From Mesorhizobium sp. NZP2298 (GTDB lineage: Bacteria > Pseudomonadota > Alphaproteobacteria > Rhizobiales > Rhizobiaceae), in assembly GCF_013170825.1 (NCBI RefSeq), contig NZ_CP033365.1, forward strand, positions 2,306,001 through 2,370,000: a DNA stretch of 64,000 bases, written 5' to 3'. Of the stretch, positions 7,539-16,123 are shown piece after piece. The notes under the pieces were generated by a model. That model did not search any database. It was given only the letters and a program-made list of their open reading frames with translations, and was not told the origin of the DNA. Position numbers and translations under genes: made by a program. Position 1 is the first letter of the stretch. Every line of letters starts with the position of its first letter.

Positions 7539-8627
7539 TCACGCTTGGGCCGTTCCCTGGGGTGATGTGGCGCCTGTCGGCATCGCCTTCATTTCCCTCC
7601 GGATCAGCCACAGACCCGGCAGCATCGGAAGCCAGAGCGTAAAACCGCGCAGAATGAGCGTTGCTGCAAGGCTGGTTTCGAGGCCGCCTCCCAGAAGGTG
7701 GAGCATGCCGACGCATGTTCCTTCGAACGTGCCGAGCCCCAACGGGATGGGCGACAACGTGGCTACCACCGAAGCCAACACGAAGCTCATGAAGGCACTT
7801 GCCGGGGAAAGCGCCAGACCCACGGCGTGGCCGGCACACCAGAGCGTCGCCGCATCGAGCAGGAAAACCGCACACTGGAAGACGACAGCCTCGAAAACCA
7901 CGCGGCCGTCACGAATGGTATCAAGGCGAACCTGGCGAAGCAGGGCGGAGAACCTGATGGCTGGCTGCCAACGCAGCACCGCGTGGGGAATGAACCGCCC
8001 ACGCGAACGGGTCACCGCCAGCACCGCCCCGGCAAGCAGCACCACGACCGCCACGAAGGCGATGGAGAGCGAGAGCCATGCCCCGCTAAGATCACCGAAA
8101 TGCCACAGCAGGACGAACGCGGACAGACCGGCCAGCAGATAGGCCGTATAATAGGAGAGGCCCGCAACCAGAAGCGCCGTGATCGCCGCTGGCGATCCAA
8201 CGCCGCGCCGCACGAGACCGCGAATGACCATGATGCTGCCGCTCACCCCGCCGCTCGGAAGAGCTTGATTGGCGAAGAGCTCGACCAGCGCCAGGCTGAG
8301 CAGGCTGGTCAATGGCCGCGCAGCTCCTGTCCGGCGCAGGACGCACCACCATACGCCGGCGGCACAGCCATAGGTCGCGAGTTGACAGAGCGCCGCGGCG
8401 GCAAGCCAGAGCGGATCCGCCCGACGCAGCGTCGTCAGAAATGTCTCGAAGTCACCGAAATGAAGGATGAAGGTAACGAGGCCAGCAAGGACCAACAGCC
8501 CGGCGCCCCATCCCGCCATCATCCCCAATGTGGCATGGGGATGATCGGGCAGGTTGACAAGAACTGCCTCGGGCGAAGGCGTTACGCCTTCGCTTGTTGA
8601 AGCTGACCGCGAGACGTCAGCCACCAT
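7539..8627 (-). CDS. COG0392 / lysylphosphatidylglycerol-synthase-type integral membrane protein
   Basis: The 362-residue protein has about eight membrane segments and the family motif ALPSGGVSGS, with a C-terminal block PLGLGTFEGTCVGMLHLLG that is characteristic of the UPF0104/COG0392 family, the membrane (flippase-like) half of MprF. No aminoacyl-transferase domain is attached, so lipid aminoacylation is not implied; lipid flipping or another envelope role is possible. The start ATG 8627 overlaps the last 11 bases of the ftsH reading frame, which points to translational coupling. A perfect 9-bp stem-loop (8573-8593) falls 12 codons after the start. Expression should follow the ftsH promoter with its FixK box at 10546. 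Confidence 0.75.
   Translation of the reverse strand: MVADVSRSASTSEGVTPSPEAVLVNLPDHPHATLGMMAGWGAGLLVLAGLVTFILHFGDFETFLTTLRRADPLWLAAAALCQLATYGCAAGVWWCVLRRTGAARPLTSLLSLALVELFANQALPSGGVSGSIMVIRGLVRRGVGSPAAITALLVAGLSYYTAYLLAGLSAFVLLWHFGDLSGAWLSLSIAFVAVVVLLAGAVLAVTRSRGRFIPHAVLRWQPAIRFSALLRQVRLDTIRDGRVVFEAVVFQCAVFLLDAATLWCAGHAVGLALSPASAFMSFVLASVVATLSPIPLGLGTFEGTCVGMLHLLGGGLETSLAATLILRGFTLWLPMLPGLWLIRREMKAMPTGATSPQGTAQA
8573..8593. repeat. perfect 9-bp stem-loop inside 5' coding region
   Basis: GCGAAGGCG-TTA-CGCCTTCGC is a perfect inverted repeat within codons 12-19 of the COG0392 gene. It could slow early translation or be a small dispersed palindrome; no second copy was noticed in the window. Confidence 0.5.
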
Positions 8628-10478
8628 GCCCCACTGCTTCCGCGACTGGAGTGACTTTGGCCTTCCCGGACAGGACCACGGGCACTTGGCCACGCTGCAA
8701 CGGGGGAAAATCGTCCGGCGTGATCGTCTCGTGCTCCAGGAGAAGTCTGGTACCCGCTTTGAGATCCGACATGTGCGCGCCGAGCAGATCCGTCGCGGCC
8801 AAATAGGCCTCATCGAGCATTTCCCGAACGGCGAGGTCGACCTCCCGCGCGGTCGCCTCCGAATAGTCCCGGGGATGGAGCGCTGATCCGTCCCCCAGCC
8901 ACTGCTGCTTCTGCTCCTCAAGCACGGCCTGACCGACCGAACTCATGCCGAAGCGCGTCACAATCTGGCGCGCGACATCGGTCGCCTTGGCGAGGTCGTC
9001 AGCCGCGCCCGTCGAGACTTCGCCATAGATGATCTCCTCGCGGCACGTCCCGCGAGCAAAGCCGTCATACGTTGCTTCAACTCGCTCGTGGTGATGAGGA
9101 AGCGATCGTCTGTTGGGCGCTGCAGCGTGTAGCCAAGTGAGCCGATCGAGCGCGGGATGATAGATACCTTATGCACCGGATCGGTCTTCGGCAGGTTCGT
9201 CGCGACCAGTGCGTGACCCATTTCGTGATAGGCAACCCGCTCGCGTTCCTCCGGTCGAAGCAGGCGGCCCCTTCTCTCCGAGCCGGCAACGATGCGCTCG
9301 ACCGCATTGGTGAAATCATCCATCGTCACCTTTTCGCCATTGCGCCGCGTGGCGAAGATCGCCGCCTCGTTGACCAGGTTGGCGAGATCCGCGCCGGTGA
9401 AGCCCGGGGTGATGGCGGCAATGTCGTCAACATTCACTTCCGGAGCAGCGGTGATTGCCTTCATGTGGACCTTCAGGATCGCCTGACGCCCCTTGCGGTC
9501 AGGTCGATCCAGAACGACCTGACGATCGAAACGTCCGGCGCGGGTCAGCGCCGGATCGAGAACTTCCGGGCGATTCGTCGCGGCAAGCAGCACGATGCCG
9601 ACACGCGGGTCGAAACCGTCAAGCTCCGACAGGAGCTGGTTCAGGGTCTGCTCCTTTTCGTCACCGCCGCCGTAGCCGGCAAACGGACTGCGCGCGCGCC
9701 CGAGAGCGTCGAGCTCGTCGATGAAGATGATGCAGGGTGCCGCCTGCCGTGCCTGTTGGAAGAGGTCGCGCACGCGGGCGGCACCCACGCCGACGAACAT
9801 CTCGACGAATTCCGAGCCAGAGATCGAGAAGAAAGGTACCTGTGCTTCGCCCGCGACCGCGCGCGCCATAAGCGTTTTGCCGGTGCCTGGCGGACCGACG
9901 AGCAGGATGCCTTTCGGAATACGCGCTCCGAGACGACCGTACTTATCCTTGTCCTTCAGGAAGGCGACGATTTCCTGGAGTTCCGCCTTGGCCTCGTCGA
10001 CACCAGCCACATCCTTGAAGGTTACGCCGGTCTTGCGCTCGACATAGACCTTGGCCTTTGACTTGCCGATATTGATCAGGCCCCCCATGCCTTGTCGGTC
10101 AGCATATCCACGAAAGACGAACATCCAGAGCCCGAAAAACACCAGGACCGGCAAGACCCATGACAGGATCGTGGTCAGCCAGTTGCTGTCGCTGCCGCCC
10201 GAAACCTTCACCCCAGCTTTCTCAAAAGTCTCGGCTGTAACCGGATCGACTTTGTTAGCGATGAAGAGCGTTTTTCCGTCTTGCGGCGTCTTGAACTGAC
10301 CCTGGATCGCGGACTCGGTGATCGTCACCGAGGCTACCTTCCCCTGATTCACCATCTGCATGAGATCGCTGTAGGAGAGTTGGGAGACATCGCGCGATGC
10401 CAACCACACCTGAAACAGGCCGAGCAGGAGGAAGGCAAAAATGAAATAGCCGATATTGAACTTGTTCTTACGGTCCAT
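8617..10478 (-). pseudogene. ftsH: ATP-dependent zinc metalloprotease FtsH, broken by a single-base deletion
   Basis: The intact part shows an N-terminal membrane helix (about 10-27), a periplasmic domain, a second helix (about 103-123), AAA motifs GPPGTGKT (195-202) and [12 protein letters not shown], and the zinc site HEMGH near residue 417. At about 9039-9041 one G is missing: GCCGCGAGGAGATC stands where GCCGCGGAGGAGATC (AAEEI) is expected. The frame then runs into unrelated residues, while the family sequence (IYGEVSTGAADDLAKATDVA and beyond) continues in the next frame to TGA 8617-8619. Restoring one base gives about 620 residues, slightly short for FtsH. The third zinc ligand, the Asp in AADDLAKAT, lies after the break, so the truncated product should be inactive unless ribosomes shift or the base is a sequencing error. 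It is probably an accessory, hypoxia-controlled second FtsH. Start ATG 10478; perfect FixK box 67 bp upstream. Confidence 0.85.
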
Positions 10479-10545
10479 GTCCGTTTCCCTCGGCTGATTT
10501 TCCAACGTTCGACGGCCTTTCTTTCACGTGTTTACCGACGTATCG

Positions 10546-10559
10546 TTGACTTCGGTCAA
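10546..10559. promoter_or_regulatory. FNR/FixK-type box (perfect) between ftsH and fixL
   Basis: TTGACTTCGGTCAA lies 67 bp before ftsH (minus) and 129 bp before fixL (plus). If it acts on fixL, FixK would feed back on the oxygen sensor. Confidence 0.8.
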
Positions 10560-10688
10560 ACATTGGCCCCCTACCGTGCAGGTTCTCGCGAAGCCATTTC
10601 CGATCCTTCACGATGCCAATATCAGCCGGAGCATCAGACCAGTCGCCAAGGCGTGTTGGCGATCCAGCTATTTTAATTGGTGGAACCT

Positions 10689-12197
10689 ATGCCGGCGAGA
10701 GACATACCTGGAATGAGCGGACGACTGCTTCAAATCATCTTCTCCAGACGATTTGAGGGGAGGGTGGGATACTTTCTGGCAGCGGTATTGGTTGCCGTCG
10801 TCTTCGCCATTCGCCTTGGCCTGCAGACATTGCTTGGCGACCAGGCAGCGTTCATCCTCTTCGTTCCGGTCATACTGGTGGCTTCGATCGCCGGGGGAAT
10901 AGGCCCCGGCTTGCTGGCAGTCGCGCTGTCGCTTGCCGGCGGGCTCTACATCAGTGGGTTTGGCGAAGACAGATGGCTGCAGCTGATCGTCGTCACGATT
11001 GTCGGTCTCGTGATCGCCTGGATGGGGGAGATGCTGCATCACGCCCGCCGTGCCATGGACAGGACTGAAAGCGCGCTCAAGGCCCGTGAAGCGCATCTTC
11101 GCTCGATTCTCGATACTGTTCCTGACGCGACGGTGGTGATCGACGCGCATGGCATCATCAATTCCTTCAGCGCTGCGGCCGTTCGTCAATTTGGCTACCC
11201 AGAGGAGGAAGCGATCGGCAAGAACGTTCACATGCTCATGCCCGAGCCCTATCATCGTGAGCATGACGGTTATCTTCACCGCTATCTGGCGACCGGCGAG
11301 AGGCGGATTATCGGCGTCGATCGCGTCGTCGTCGGGCGACGAAAGGACGGCTCGACTTTTCCCATGAAACTCACTGTCGGCGAGATGAAATCACCCGAAG
11401 GAGTCTTCTTCACAGGTTTTATCCGAGACCTCACGGAGCGTGAAGAATCCGAGGCGCGTCTACAGGAAATCCAGGGGGAACTGGCCCGGCTGGCCCGTCT
11501 CAATGAACTCGGCGAAATGGCTTCGACACTTGCTCACGAGCTCAACCAGCCGCTCGCCGCCATCGCCAATTACACGCAAGGGTGTGCGCGCCTGCTCAGG
11601 AATATGGACGATACCGTGGCTCTACAGATGAAAGACGCGCTTGAGGAGACGGCAAGGCAATCGCTGCGTGCCGGGGGCATCATTCGGCACCTGCGAGAAT
11701 TTGTGACGCGCGGCGAGACCGAAAAAACACGTGAAAATGTCCGCGGATTGATCGAAGAGGCCGGAGCCTTGGCGCTTGTCGGCTCTCGTGAGCGAGGCAT
11801 ACGGTCGGTGTTCGAATTTTCCGCAAACAACGGCATGGTGCTTGTCGACCGGGTGCAAATCCAGCAGGTTTTGATGAACCTGATGCGCAACGCCATGGAG
11901 GCCATGCGTGAAAGCGACCCGCGTGAGCTGATCGTTCGGACCTTGTCCGACGGGGATGGACATGTGGCCATTGAGGTCGCGGATACGGGTCCGGGAATAT
12001 CAGATGACATAGCGGCCCGTCTGTTTCAGCCTTTCGTCACTAGCAAGGCGAGCGGCATGGGCATCGGCCTTTCCATTTCCAGGCGCATTATCCAGGCCCA
12101 TGGGGGAGACATTTCAGTCAGCCGCAACGGTGAAGGGGGTGCGACCTTCCGTTTCTCACTACCAACAACCGGGAAAGAGCAAGCAGATGCAAATTGA
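10689..12197 (+). CDS. fixL: oxygen-sensing haem-PAS histidine kinase FixL
   Basis: The 502-residue protein has four N-terminal membrane segments (about 27-115), a PAS domain (about 127-250) and a histidine kinase core with His283 in ALHELNQP-like context ([16 protein letters not shown]), an N box ([10 protein letters not shown]) and G boxes ([19 protein letters not shown]). The haem PAS keeps the FixL signature [14 protein letters not shown]: His192 matches the proximal haem ligand (His200 of Bradyrhizobium, His194 of Sinorhizobium), and Arg198 and Arg212 match the ligand-sensing arginines 206 and 220. It should autophosphorylate when oxygen is low and pass phosphate to FixJ. ATG 10689 has GGTGG five bases upstream; a longer frame from TTG 10677 is possible. 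It overlaps fixJ by 11 bases. Confidence 0.95.
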   Translation: MPARDIPGMSGRLLQIIFSRRFEGRVGYFLAAVLVAVVFAIRLGLQTLLGDQAAFILFVPVILVASIAGGIGPGLLAVALSLAGGLYISGFGEDRWLQLIVVTIVGLVIAWMGEMLHHARRAMDRTESALKAREAHLRSILDTVPDATVVIDAHGIINSFSAAAVRQFGYPEEEAIGKNVHMLMPEPYHREHDGYLHRYLATGERRIIGVDRVVVGRRKDGSTFPMKLTVGEMKSPEGVFFTGFIRDLTEREESEARLQEIQGELARLARLNELGEMASTLAHELNQPLAAIANYTQGCARLLRNMDDTVALQMKDALEETARQSLRAGGIIRHLREFVTRGETEKTRENVRGLIEEAGALALVGSRERGIRSVFEFSANNGMVLVDRVQIQQVLMNLMRNAMEAMRESDPRELIVRTLSDGDGHVAIEVADTGPGISDDIAARLFQPFVTSKASGMGIGLSISRRIIQAHGGDISVSRNGEGGATFRFSLPTTGKEQADAN

Positions 12198-12813
12198 CGA
12201 TTATGTCGTGCACATCGTCGATGATGAAGAACCGGTTCGCAAATCGCTTGCCTTTCTCCTCACGATCACGGGCTTCACGGTACGCCTCCATGATTCCGCC
12301 ACGAGTTTCCTGGCTGCTGCCCCTGGGCTCGGCAAGGCATGTCTTGTCACGGATCTCAGGATGCCGGACCTGGACGGCGTCGAGCTACTAAGCAGATTGA
12401 GGGATGCACATGCCATGGTTCCGTCTATCGTAATCACTGGCCATGGAGACGTATCGATGGCCGTCGCTGCCATGAAAGCAGGCGCCGTGGACTTTATCGA
12501 AAAACCCTTCGAAGACGAGGTGTTGATCGATGCCATCAAACGGGCGGCGGTTCTGCTCGACAAGACGCATGATGGTGCCGCGGATGCCTCGGTCGTCCAA
12601 TCTCGGCTTGAGCAGTTGTCAGATCGCGAGCGTCAAGTGTTCGCTGCCGTCGTTGCAGGCCTACCGAACAAGTCAATCGCCTACGACCTTGATATCAGCC
12701 CCCGCACCGTCGAGGTCCATCGAGCCAATGTCATGGCAAAGATGCAGGCAAAAAGCCTTCCAGAGCTCGTGCGCATGGCGCTCGCCACGGATTTTGGCGA
12801 CCAGAGGCATTAG
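12187..12813 (+). CDS. fixJ: response regulator FixJ
   Basis: The 208-residue protein has a receiver domain with acidic pair Asp12/Asp13, phosphoacceptor Asp56 (TDLRMPD) and Lys in FIEKPFE, then a LuxR-type helix-turn-helix with [22 protein letters not shown] and [17 protein letters not shown], near-identical to rhizobial FixJ. Phosphorylated by FixL under low oxygen, FixJ activates fixK and nif-type promoters in rhizobia. ATG 12187 lies inside the end of fixL (11-base overlap), so the pair is translationally coupled. No fixK gene is present in this window, so the next step of the cascade must be encoded elsewhere. Confidence 0.95.
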   Translation: MQIDDYVVHIVDDEEPVRKSLAFLLTITGFTVRLHDSATSFLAAAPGLGKACLVTDLRMPDLDGVELLSRLRDAHAMVPSIVITGHGDVSMAVAAMKAGAVDFIEKPFEDEVLIDAIKRAAVLLDKTHDGAADASVVQSRLEQLSDRERQVFAAVVAGLPNKSIAYDLDISPRTVEVHRANVMAKMQAKSLPELVRMALATDFGDQRH

Positions 12814-12920
12814 TATCGATCGCTGCTGACGTCTTGAAAATCGGTTACCATCGACATCCCTGCCACAATCACCGCGCTCGAACTACAGCCTGCGTTACCT
12901 TCCCACGGTGACTTGTCCCA

Positions 12921-12934
12921 TTGATCTGTAGCAA
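12921..12934. promoter_or_regulatory. FixK-type box (TTGA-N6-GCAA) before the FixT-like gene
   Basis: TTGATCTGTAGCAA fits the degenerate FixK2 consensus TTG(A/C)-N6-(T/G)CAA and ends 73 bp before the GTG start at 13008. In Sinorhizobium fixT is FixK-dependent, which agrees. Confidence 0.55.
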
Positions 12935-13007
12935 AGCGTCACTCGTCCGAACATGAGAAACGGTCATTGTCGACCAAATCGACTCGGAGGTCGGCGGAGG
13001 CCTGAAT

Positions 13008-13394
13008 GTGACCGCATCAGAGATTGTGCTTGTGGCAGCGCCGGATCAGGCTTTTCGGCGCTCGTTGGAATTCGCTTTGCAAAGTGCGGGCTTCCAAACC
13101 AGTAGCCATTTCTATGCGACAGCTGCTTTCGCCTCGGAGCGCGCAGGCGGAGCCGTCTGTGCCGTCATCGACGAGTGTGCCATCGAGGATTGGAAACTTG
13201 TGCCGGAGCAATTTCTTCGGTTCACCAAACCAATCATCCTCCTCGCCAGCCTCTTCCAGACTCCTCCGAGTTTACCAGGCGTGACATTCGTGATGAAGCC
13301 TTTCCTTGGTGAACCGCTTATCGAAGCTGTCTGCAACGCCATCGCCGGCGGTGTGAAGGGTTCCCTAAGTAGATACCCTTACGGATATGACTGA
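13008..13394 (+). CDS. degenerate single-domain receiver protein, candidate antikinase FixT
   Basis: The 128-residue protein is a lone receiver-like domain. The beta-1 acidic pair is lost (VLVAAPDQAF instead of VDDD), an Asp remains at the phosphoacceptor place (Asp55 in AVIDEC) and the conserved Lys is kept (Lys97 in VMKPF). Cysteines 51, 57 and 109 are present. FixT of Sinorhizobium and Caulobacter is a single receiver-like protein that inhibits FixL, and the Caulobacter one binds an Fe-S cluster; position straight after fixLJ and a FixK-type box upstream support the same job here. The start is GTG 13008 with GGAGG seven bases upstream; the ATG two bases earlier leads to a stop. The assignment is by context and fold, not by close sequence recall. 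Confidence 0.6.
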   Translation: MTASEIVLVAAPDQAFRRSLEFALQSAGFQTSSHFYATAAFASERAGGAVCAVIDECAIEDWKLVPEQFLRFTKPIILLASLFQTPPSLPGVTFVMKPFLGEPLIEAVCNAIAGGVKGSLSRYPYGYD

Positions 13395-13518
13395 ATTTCG
13401 GCATGCCCGGTTTTGCGTGATTGATCTCTCATCAGAAAAAGGGAGACGAACATGGCAGGCGGTGAAGGACCTTGTACCGGCCGCCCCGCCAGTGCCAGCC
13501 GCGGCCTGAGAGGAGGAG

Positions 13519-14052
13519 ATGATGCAGGATCTGCCGCTGGCGAAGGTCTATCAGCTTCTCGAACCAGGACCGGTCGTCCTGCTAACGACCGCGGATCGCG
13601 GCAAGGCCAATGTCATGACCATGTCTTGGCACATGATGCTGGAGTTCGAGCCGCCGCTGGTCGCCTGCGTGGTCAGCGAGGGCGATTACAGCTTCGCCGC
13701 GCTGCGCAAGACCAAGGAATGCGTCATCGCGATCCCTGCCGTCCAACTGGCCGCAAAGGTCGTCAAGATCGGCAACTGTTCAGGACGCGACGTGTCGAAG
13801 TTCGAGGAATTCGAGCTGACGCCAAAGCCGGCGGAATGGGTCTCTGCCCCTTTGATCGTGGAATGCTTCGCCAACCTCGAGTGCAAGGTGACCAATACGC
13901 GCTTCGTCAATCGATACGATCTCTTCGTGCTGGAGGTGGTCAAAGCGTGGATCGATCCGGCGCAGACAGACCCCAAGACAATCCATCACCACGGCTATGG
14001 AAAATTCGTCGTCGATGGCGAGACGATGATGCTTCCGTCCAAGATGAGGTGA
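13519..14052 (+). CDS. flavin reductase family protein (FMN-binding split barrel)
   Basis: The 177-residue protein has the flavin-reductase-like pattern: GPVVLLTTADRGKANVMTMSWHMMLEFEPPLVACVVS near the N-terminus (FMN-binding strand pair) and IVECFANLECKV in the middle. Members bind FMN and either reduce it with NAD(P)H or work as flavoprotein oxidoreductases in the cytoplasm. The ATG at 13519 follows GAGGAG directly; a second ATG is the next codon. The gene follows the FixT-like gene by 124 bp without a clear box of its own, so it may be read from the same promoter. The physiological substrate cannot be told. The longer overlapping frame from 13452 has no recognisable domain and was not used. 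Confidence 0.82.
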   Translation: MMQDLPLAKVYQLLEPGPVVLLTTADRGKANVMTMSWHMMLEFEPPLVACVVSEGDYSFAALRKTKECVIAIPAVQLAAKVVKIGNCSGRDVSKFEEFELTPKPAEWVSAPLIVECFANLECKVTNTRFVNRYDLFVLEVVKAWIDPAQTDPKTIHHHGYGKFVVDGETMMLPSKMR

Positions 14053-14062
14053 CTCGGACCGG

Positions 14063-14672
14063 TCAGGCTGCGGCGATCGGCAGTCGCCGGATTCGTTTGC
14101 CGGTGGCGGCGAACACCGTATTGGCGATTGCTGCTGCCGTTGGCACCGCGCCCGGTTCGCCGACACCGGTCGAGGCAAATTTGGCATCGCCGACAAAGAC
14201 AACCTCGATCGAGTTGGGCGCATCATGGACTGTGGCGACCGGGCAGTCCCGCCAGGAGGATGTTGTCACCACACCGTCCTTCACTTTGAGTTCCTCAAGC
14301 AGTGTCCAACTCGCCGCCTGCTGCACCCGCTCCAGCAGCGCCACAGCGGAAATGACCATGCCGCTGGTGCAGGCGCCGCACTGCATGGCGTCCTCGTCGA
14401 GGAAAGCCTGCTGGACCCGGATGGAGGACCTCGCCCCTCGCCAGGCCCTCGATCGTGACGATCTCCTTGCCGGCGGCATGCTCGACGACCGTCACGCAAG
14501 CCGGGACGGCCTTACGGTCGACCAACACATAGCAGGCACCGCAAGCGCCATGGCCGCAACCGTAATGCGCCCCGGTCAGACCGAGATCATCCCGCAGCAG
14601 GCTGAGAAGGGAAGAACCGGGCGGCACGTCCACGTCGCGTGCCTGGCCATTGACCGTGACGTGAATGGACAT
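14063..14672 (-). pseudogene. remnant: [2Fe-2S] subunit (IorA-like) fused by deletion to the C-terminus of the molybdopterin subunit (IorB-like)
   Basis: From ATG 14672 the frame encodes a plant-type ferredoxin domain (MSIHVTVNGQ, cluster motif GCGHGACGACYVLVD). After IVTIEGLARGEVLHP an extra G (forward strand CCC at 14416-14418) shifts the frame; the next frame continues correctly with VQQAFLDEDAMQCGACTSGM, the start of the second [2Fe-2S] domain. At SAVALLERVQQAASWTLLEE the sequence jumps into the end of the large molybdenum subunit of aldehyde or isoquinoline oxidoreductases, finishing GVGEPGAVPTAAAIANTVF and RIRRLPI. The second cluster domain is cut off and nearly all of the large subunit is gone. 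It is thus a double lesion, deletion fusion plus frameshift, and cannot make a working enzyme. It follows the nitroreductase gene by 5 bp. Confidence 0.8.
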
Positions 14673-14677
14673 GGTGT

Positions 14678-15229
14678 TCACCGGTTCCAGACGATCTTTG
14701 CCTTCTCGCGCAGGGTCGGCGAAGGAAGCGCCCGGCGGTGGCCGAGGACAATCGGCGCAACCGGTCGCCACTCGGCCGGGATGCCGAGTTCGGCTTTGAT
14801 CGCTGGCTCGTTCAGCCAGGCCCGCGAAAGACCGATCCAGCAAGTGCCCAGGCCTCTTGCGTGTGCGGCGAGCATGAAGTTTTCGCCGGCCAGGCAGCAA
14901 TCCTCGGACGACTGGCTTTCGCCGTTGACGGCGCAGATGACGACGAGTGCTGCCGCGCCGTGAAATATCTCGAAGGCCGGATCGGCTGCATGACCTGCCA
15001 ACGGCGAACTTGCTGGCAAATGTGCCCGCACGTAGCGTTTGGCTTCCGCCGAGAGTGCGTGCAGGCGCTCGCTTCCGCGCACGACGCCAAAGCCCCAAGG
15101 CTGGAGGTTCACCGCGCTCGGGGCCAGGATGGCAGCCCCGATCAATTCCTCGATCGTGCTTTCATCCACGGGATCGGGCGTGAATTCACGCACGGCACGA
15201 CGAGTGCGCAACGCTTCCATAAGGTCCAT
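14678..15229 (-). CDS. nitroreductase family protein
   Basis: The 183-residue protein opens with the FMN-binding motif RTRRAVREFTPDPV and continues with APSAVNLQPWGF and the C-terminal half AAHARGLGTCWIGL, all typical of NfsB/RutE-type nitroreductases. These are FMN-dependent NAD(P)H oxidoreductases of the cytoplasm acting on nitro compounds, quinones or enals; the substrate is not evident. ATG 15229 has GGAG six bases before it and is chosen over TTG 15241. A perfect FixK box sits 53 bp upstream and is shared with the divergent gene at 15353, so oxygen-limited induction is likely. It heads the operon containing the decayed iorA-iorB remnant. Confidence 0.85.
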   Translation of the reverse strand: MDLMEALRTRRAVREFTPDPVDESTIEELIGAAILAPSAVNLQPWGFGVVRGSERLHALSAEAKRYVRAHLPASSPLAGHAADPAFEIFHGAAALVVICAVNGESQSSEDCCLAGENFMLAAHARGLGTCWIGLSRAWLNEPAIKAELGIPAEWRPVAPIVLGHRRALPSPTLREKAKIVWNR

Positions 15230-15282
15230 GACACGCTCCAAGGCTGTTTCGCACCAATCTAGCGAACAATGCAGGTCACACT

Positions 15283-15296
15283 TTGATGCATCTCAA
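15283..15296. promoter_or_regulatory. FNR/FixK-type box (perfect), divergent promoter
   Basis: TTGATGCATCTCAA lies midway in the gap between nitroreductase (start 15229, 53 bp away) and the plus-strand gene at 15353 (56 bp away), so it can serve both directions. Confidence 0.8.
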
Positions 15297-15352
15297 TGCG
15301 CAGGACCTCGCATTCCATGAAAGTGGCGGGTGAACCGGACAGGAGAGAGAGA

Positions 15353-16027
15353 ATGGACGCTTGGGAAATTGTCGGCGTCTTCGATAGCGACGCCAAGATG
15401 CAAAAGGCCATAGACCAGCTTCTGATCTCAGGGTTCAATCATGCCGACGTCACGTTGCTGGCTTCAGAAGAGACGATCGAGAAAACTCCCGATCTGGCAT
15501 GGCATACGTCGCAGCATCTCGAAGATGATCCCGAGACGCCTCGGGCTGCTTATGTTTCTCCAGAATCATTCGGCGATGCGCAAGGCGCCTTGATCGCAAC
15601 GCTGATCTATATCGGCGCCGTTGGAACAGCCGGCCTCATCATCGGCGGCAGCGGTCCCTTGGGCGGCGCCATCGTCACCATCGCAGTCGCCGGCGGGCTC
15701 GGCGGAGCAGTCGGCACTTTGCTGGCCCGCATTCTGAAGAAACATCATGCCCATGATCTTGCTGATCATCTGGCTCGGGGAGGGCTCTTGCTGTGGGTCC
15801 GCACACCAAGCGTCTTCAAACAGGCGCGGGCGACGGAGATCTTGCGCCAGTACGGCGCAACGGATGTTCACGCGCACGACCTTCCGCTGGTGGATCAGGC
15901 AACGAAGTTGGCTGGGATGACGGCTTCGTACCTGGAGAACAGCAAAGCCCCTGACTTCGGGTCGCATTCCAGTCGGGCTGAATCCATTCAGCGAAGAAGC
16001 AACACAGGCGTTCAATCGGCAGCCTGA
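15353..16027 (+). CDS. hypothetical stress protein with glycine-zipper membrane segment
   Basis: The 224-residue protein has an N-terminal alpha/beta segment (WEIVGVFDSDAKMQKAIDQLLISGF) like the flexible 'general stress protein 17M' type domain, then a glycine-rich hydrophobic stretch of two potential membrane helices (about residues 80-130), a second alpha/beta segment (GGLLLWVRTPSVFKQARATEIL) and a polar tail. That layout, two ferredoxin-like halves around a glycine zipper, is seen in DUF1269-like and other small stress proteins, but I cannot name the family. ATG 15353 follows AGGAGAGAGA. The perfect FixK box at 15283 places it in the low-oxygen set. Membrane association is inferred from hydrophobicity only. 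Confidence 0.65.
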   Translation: MDAWEIVGVFDSDAKMQKAIDQLLISGFNHADVTLLASEETIEKTPDLAWHTSQHLEDDPETPRAAYVSPESFGDAQGALIATLIYIGAVGTAGLIIGGSGPLGGAIVTIAVAGGLGGAVGTLLARILKKHHAHDLADHLARGGLLLWVRTPSVFKQARATEILRQYGATDVHAHDLPLVDQATKLAGMTASYLENSKAPDFGSHSSRAESIQRRSNTGVQSAA

Positions 16028-16040
16028 TGATCTACGTCAA
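16027..16040. promoter_or_regulatory. FNR/FixK-type box, one mismatch, before the HlyD-RbbA operon
   Basis: ATGATCTACGTCAA differs from the consensus in its first base, begins at the stop codon of the preceding gene and ends 83 bp before the HlyD start at 16124. Confidence 0.4.
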
Positions 16041-16123
16041 TTTCAGGGACTGAGCGCTGCGATAATTGTGCGGCCTTGGGACATCATTGCCTCCCAAGGT
16101 CAACCGTTACCTGGAGCTGTACC

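Noticed and set aside
13427..13441. TTGATCTCTCATCAG before the flavin reductase as a FixK box
   Set aside because: The half-sites are one base too far apart for TTGAT-N4-ATCAA and the last base differs.
13452..14963. 503-codon plus-strand ORF
   Set aside because: It is a frame shadow of flavin reductase and of the minus-strand nitroreductase and IorA remnant; its product matches nothing.
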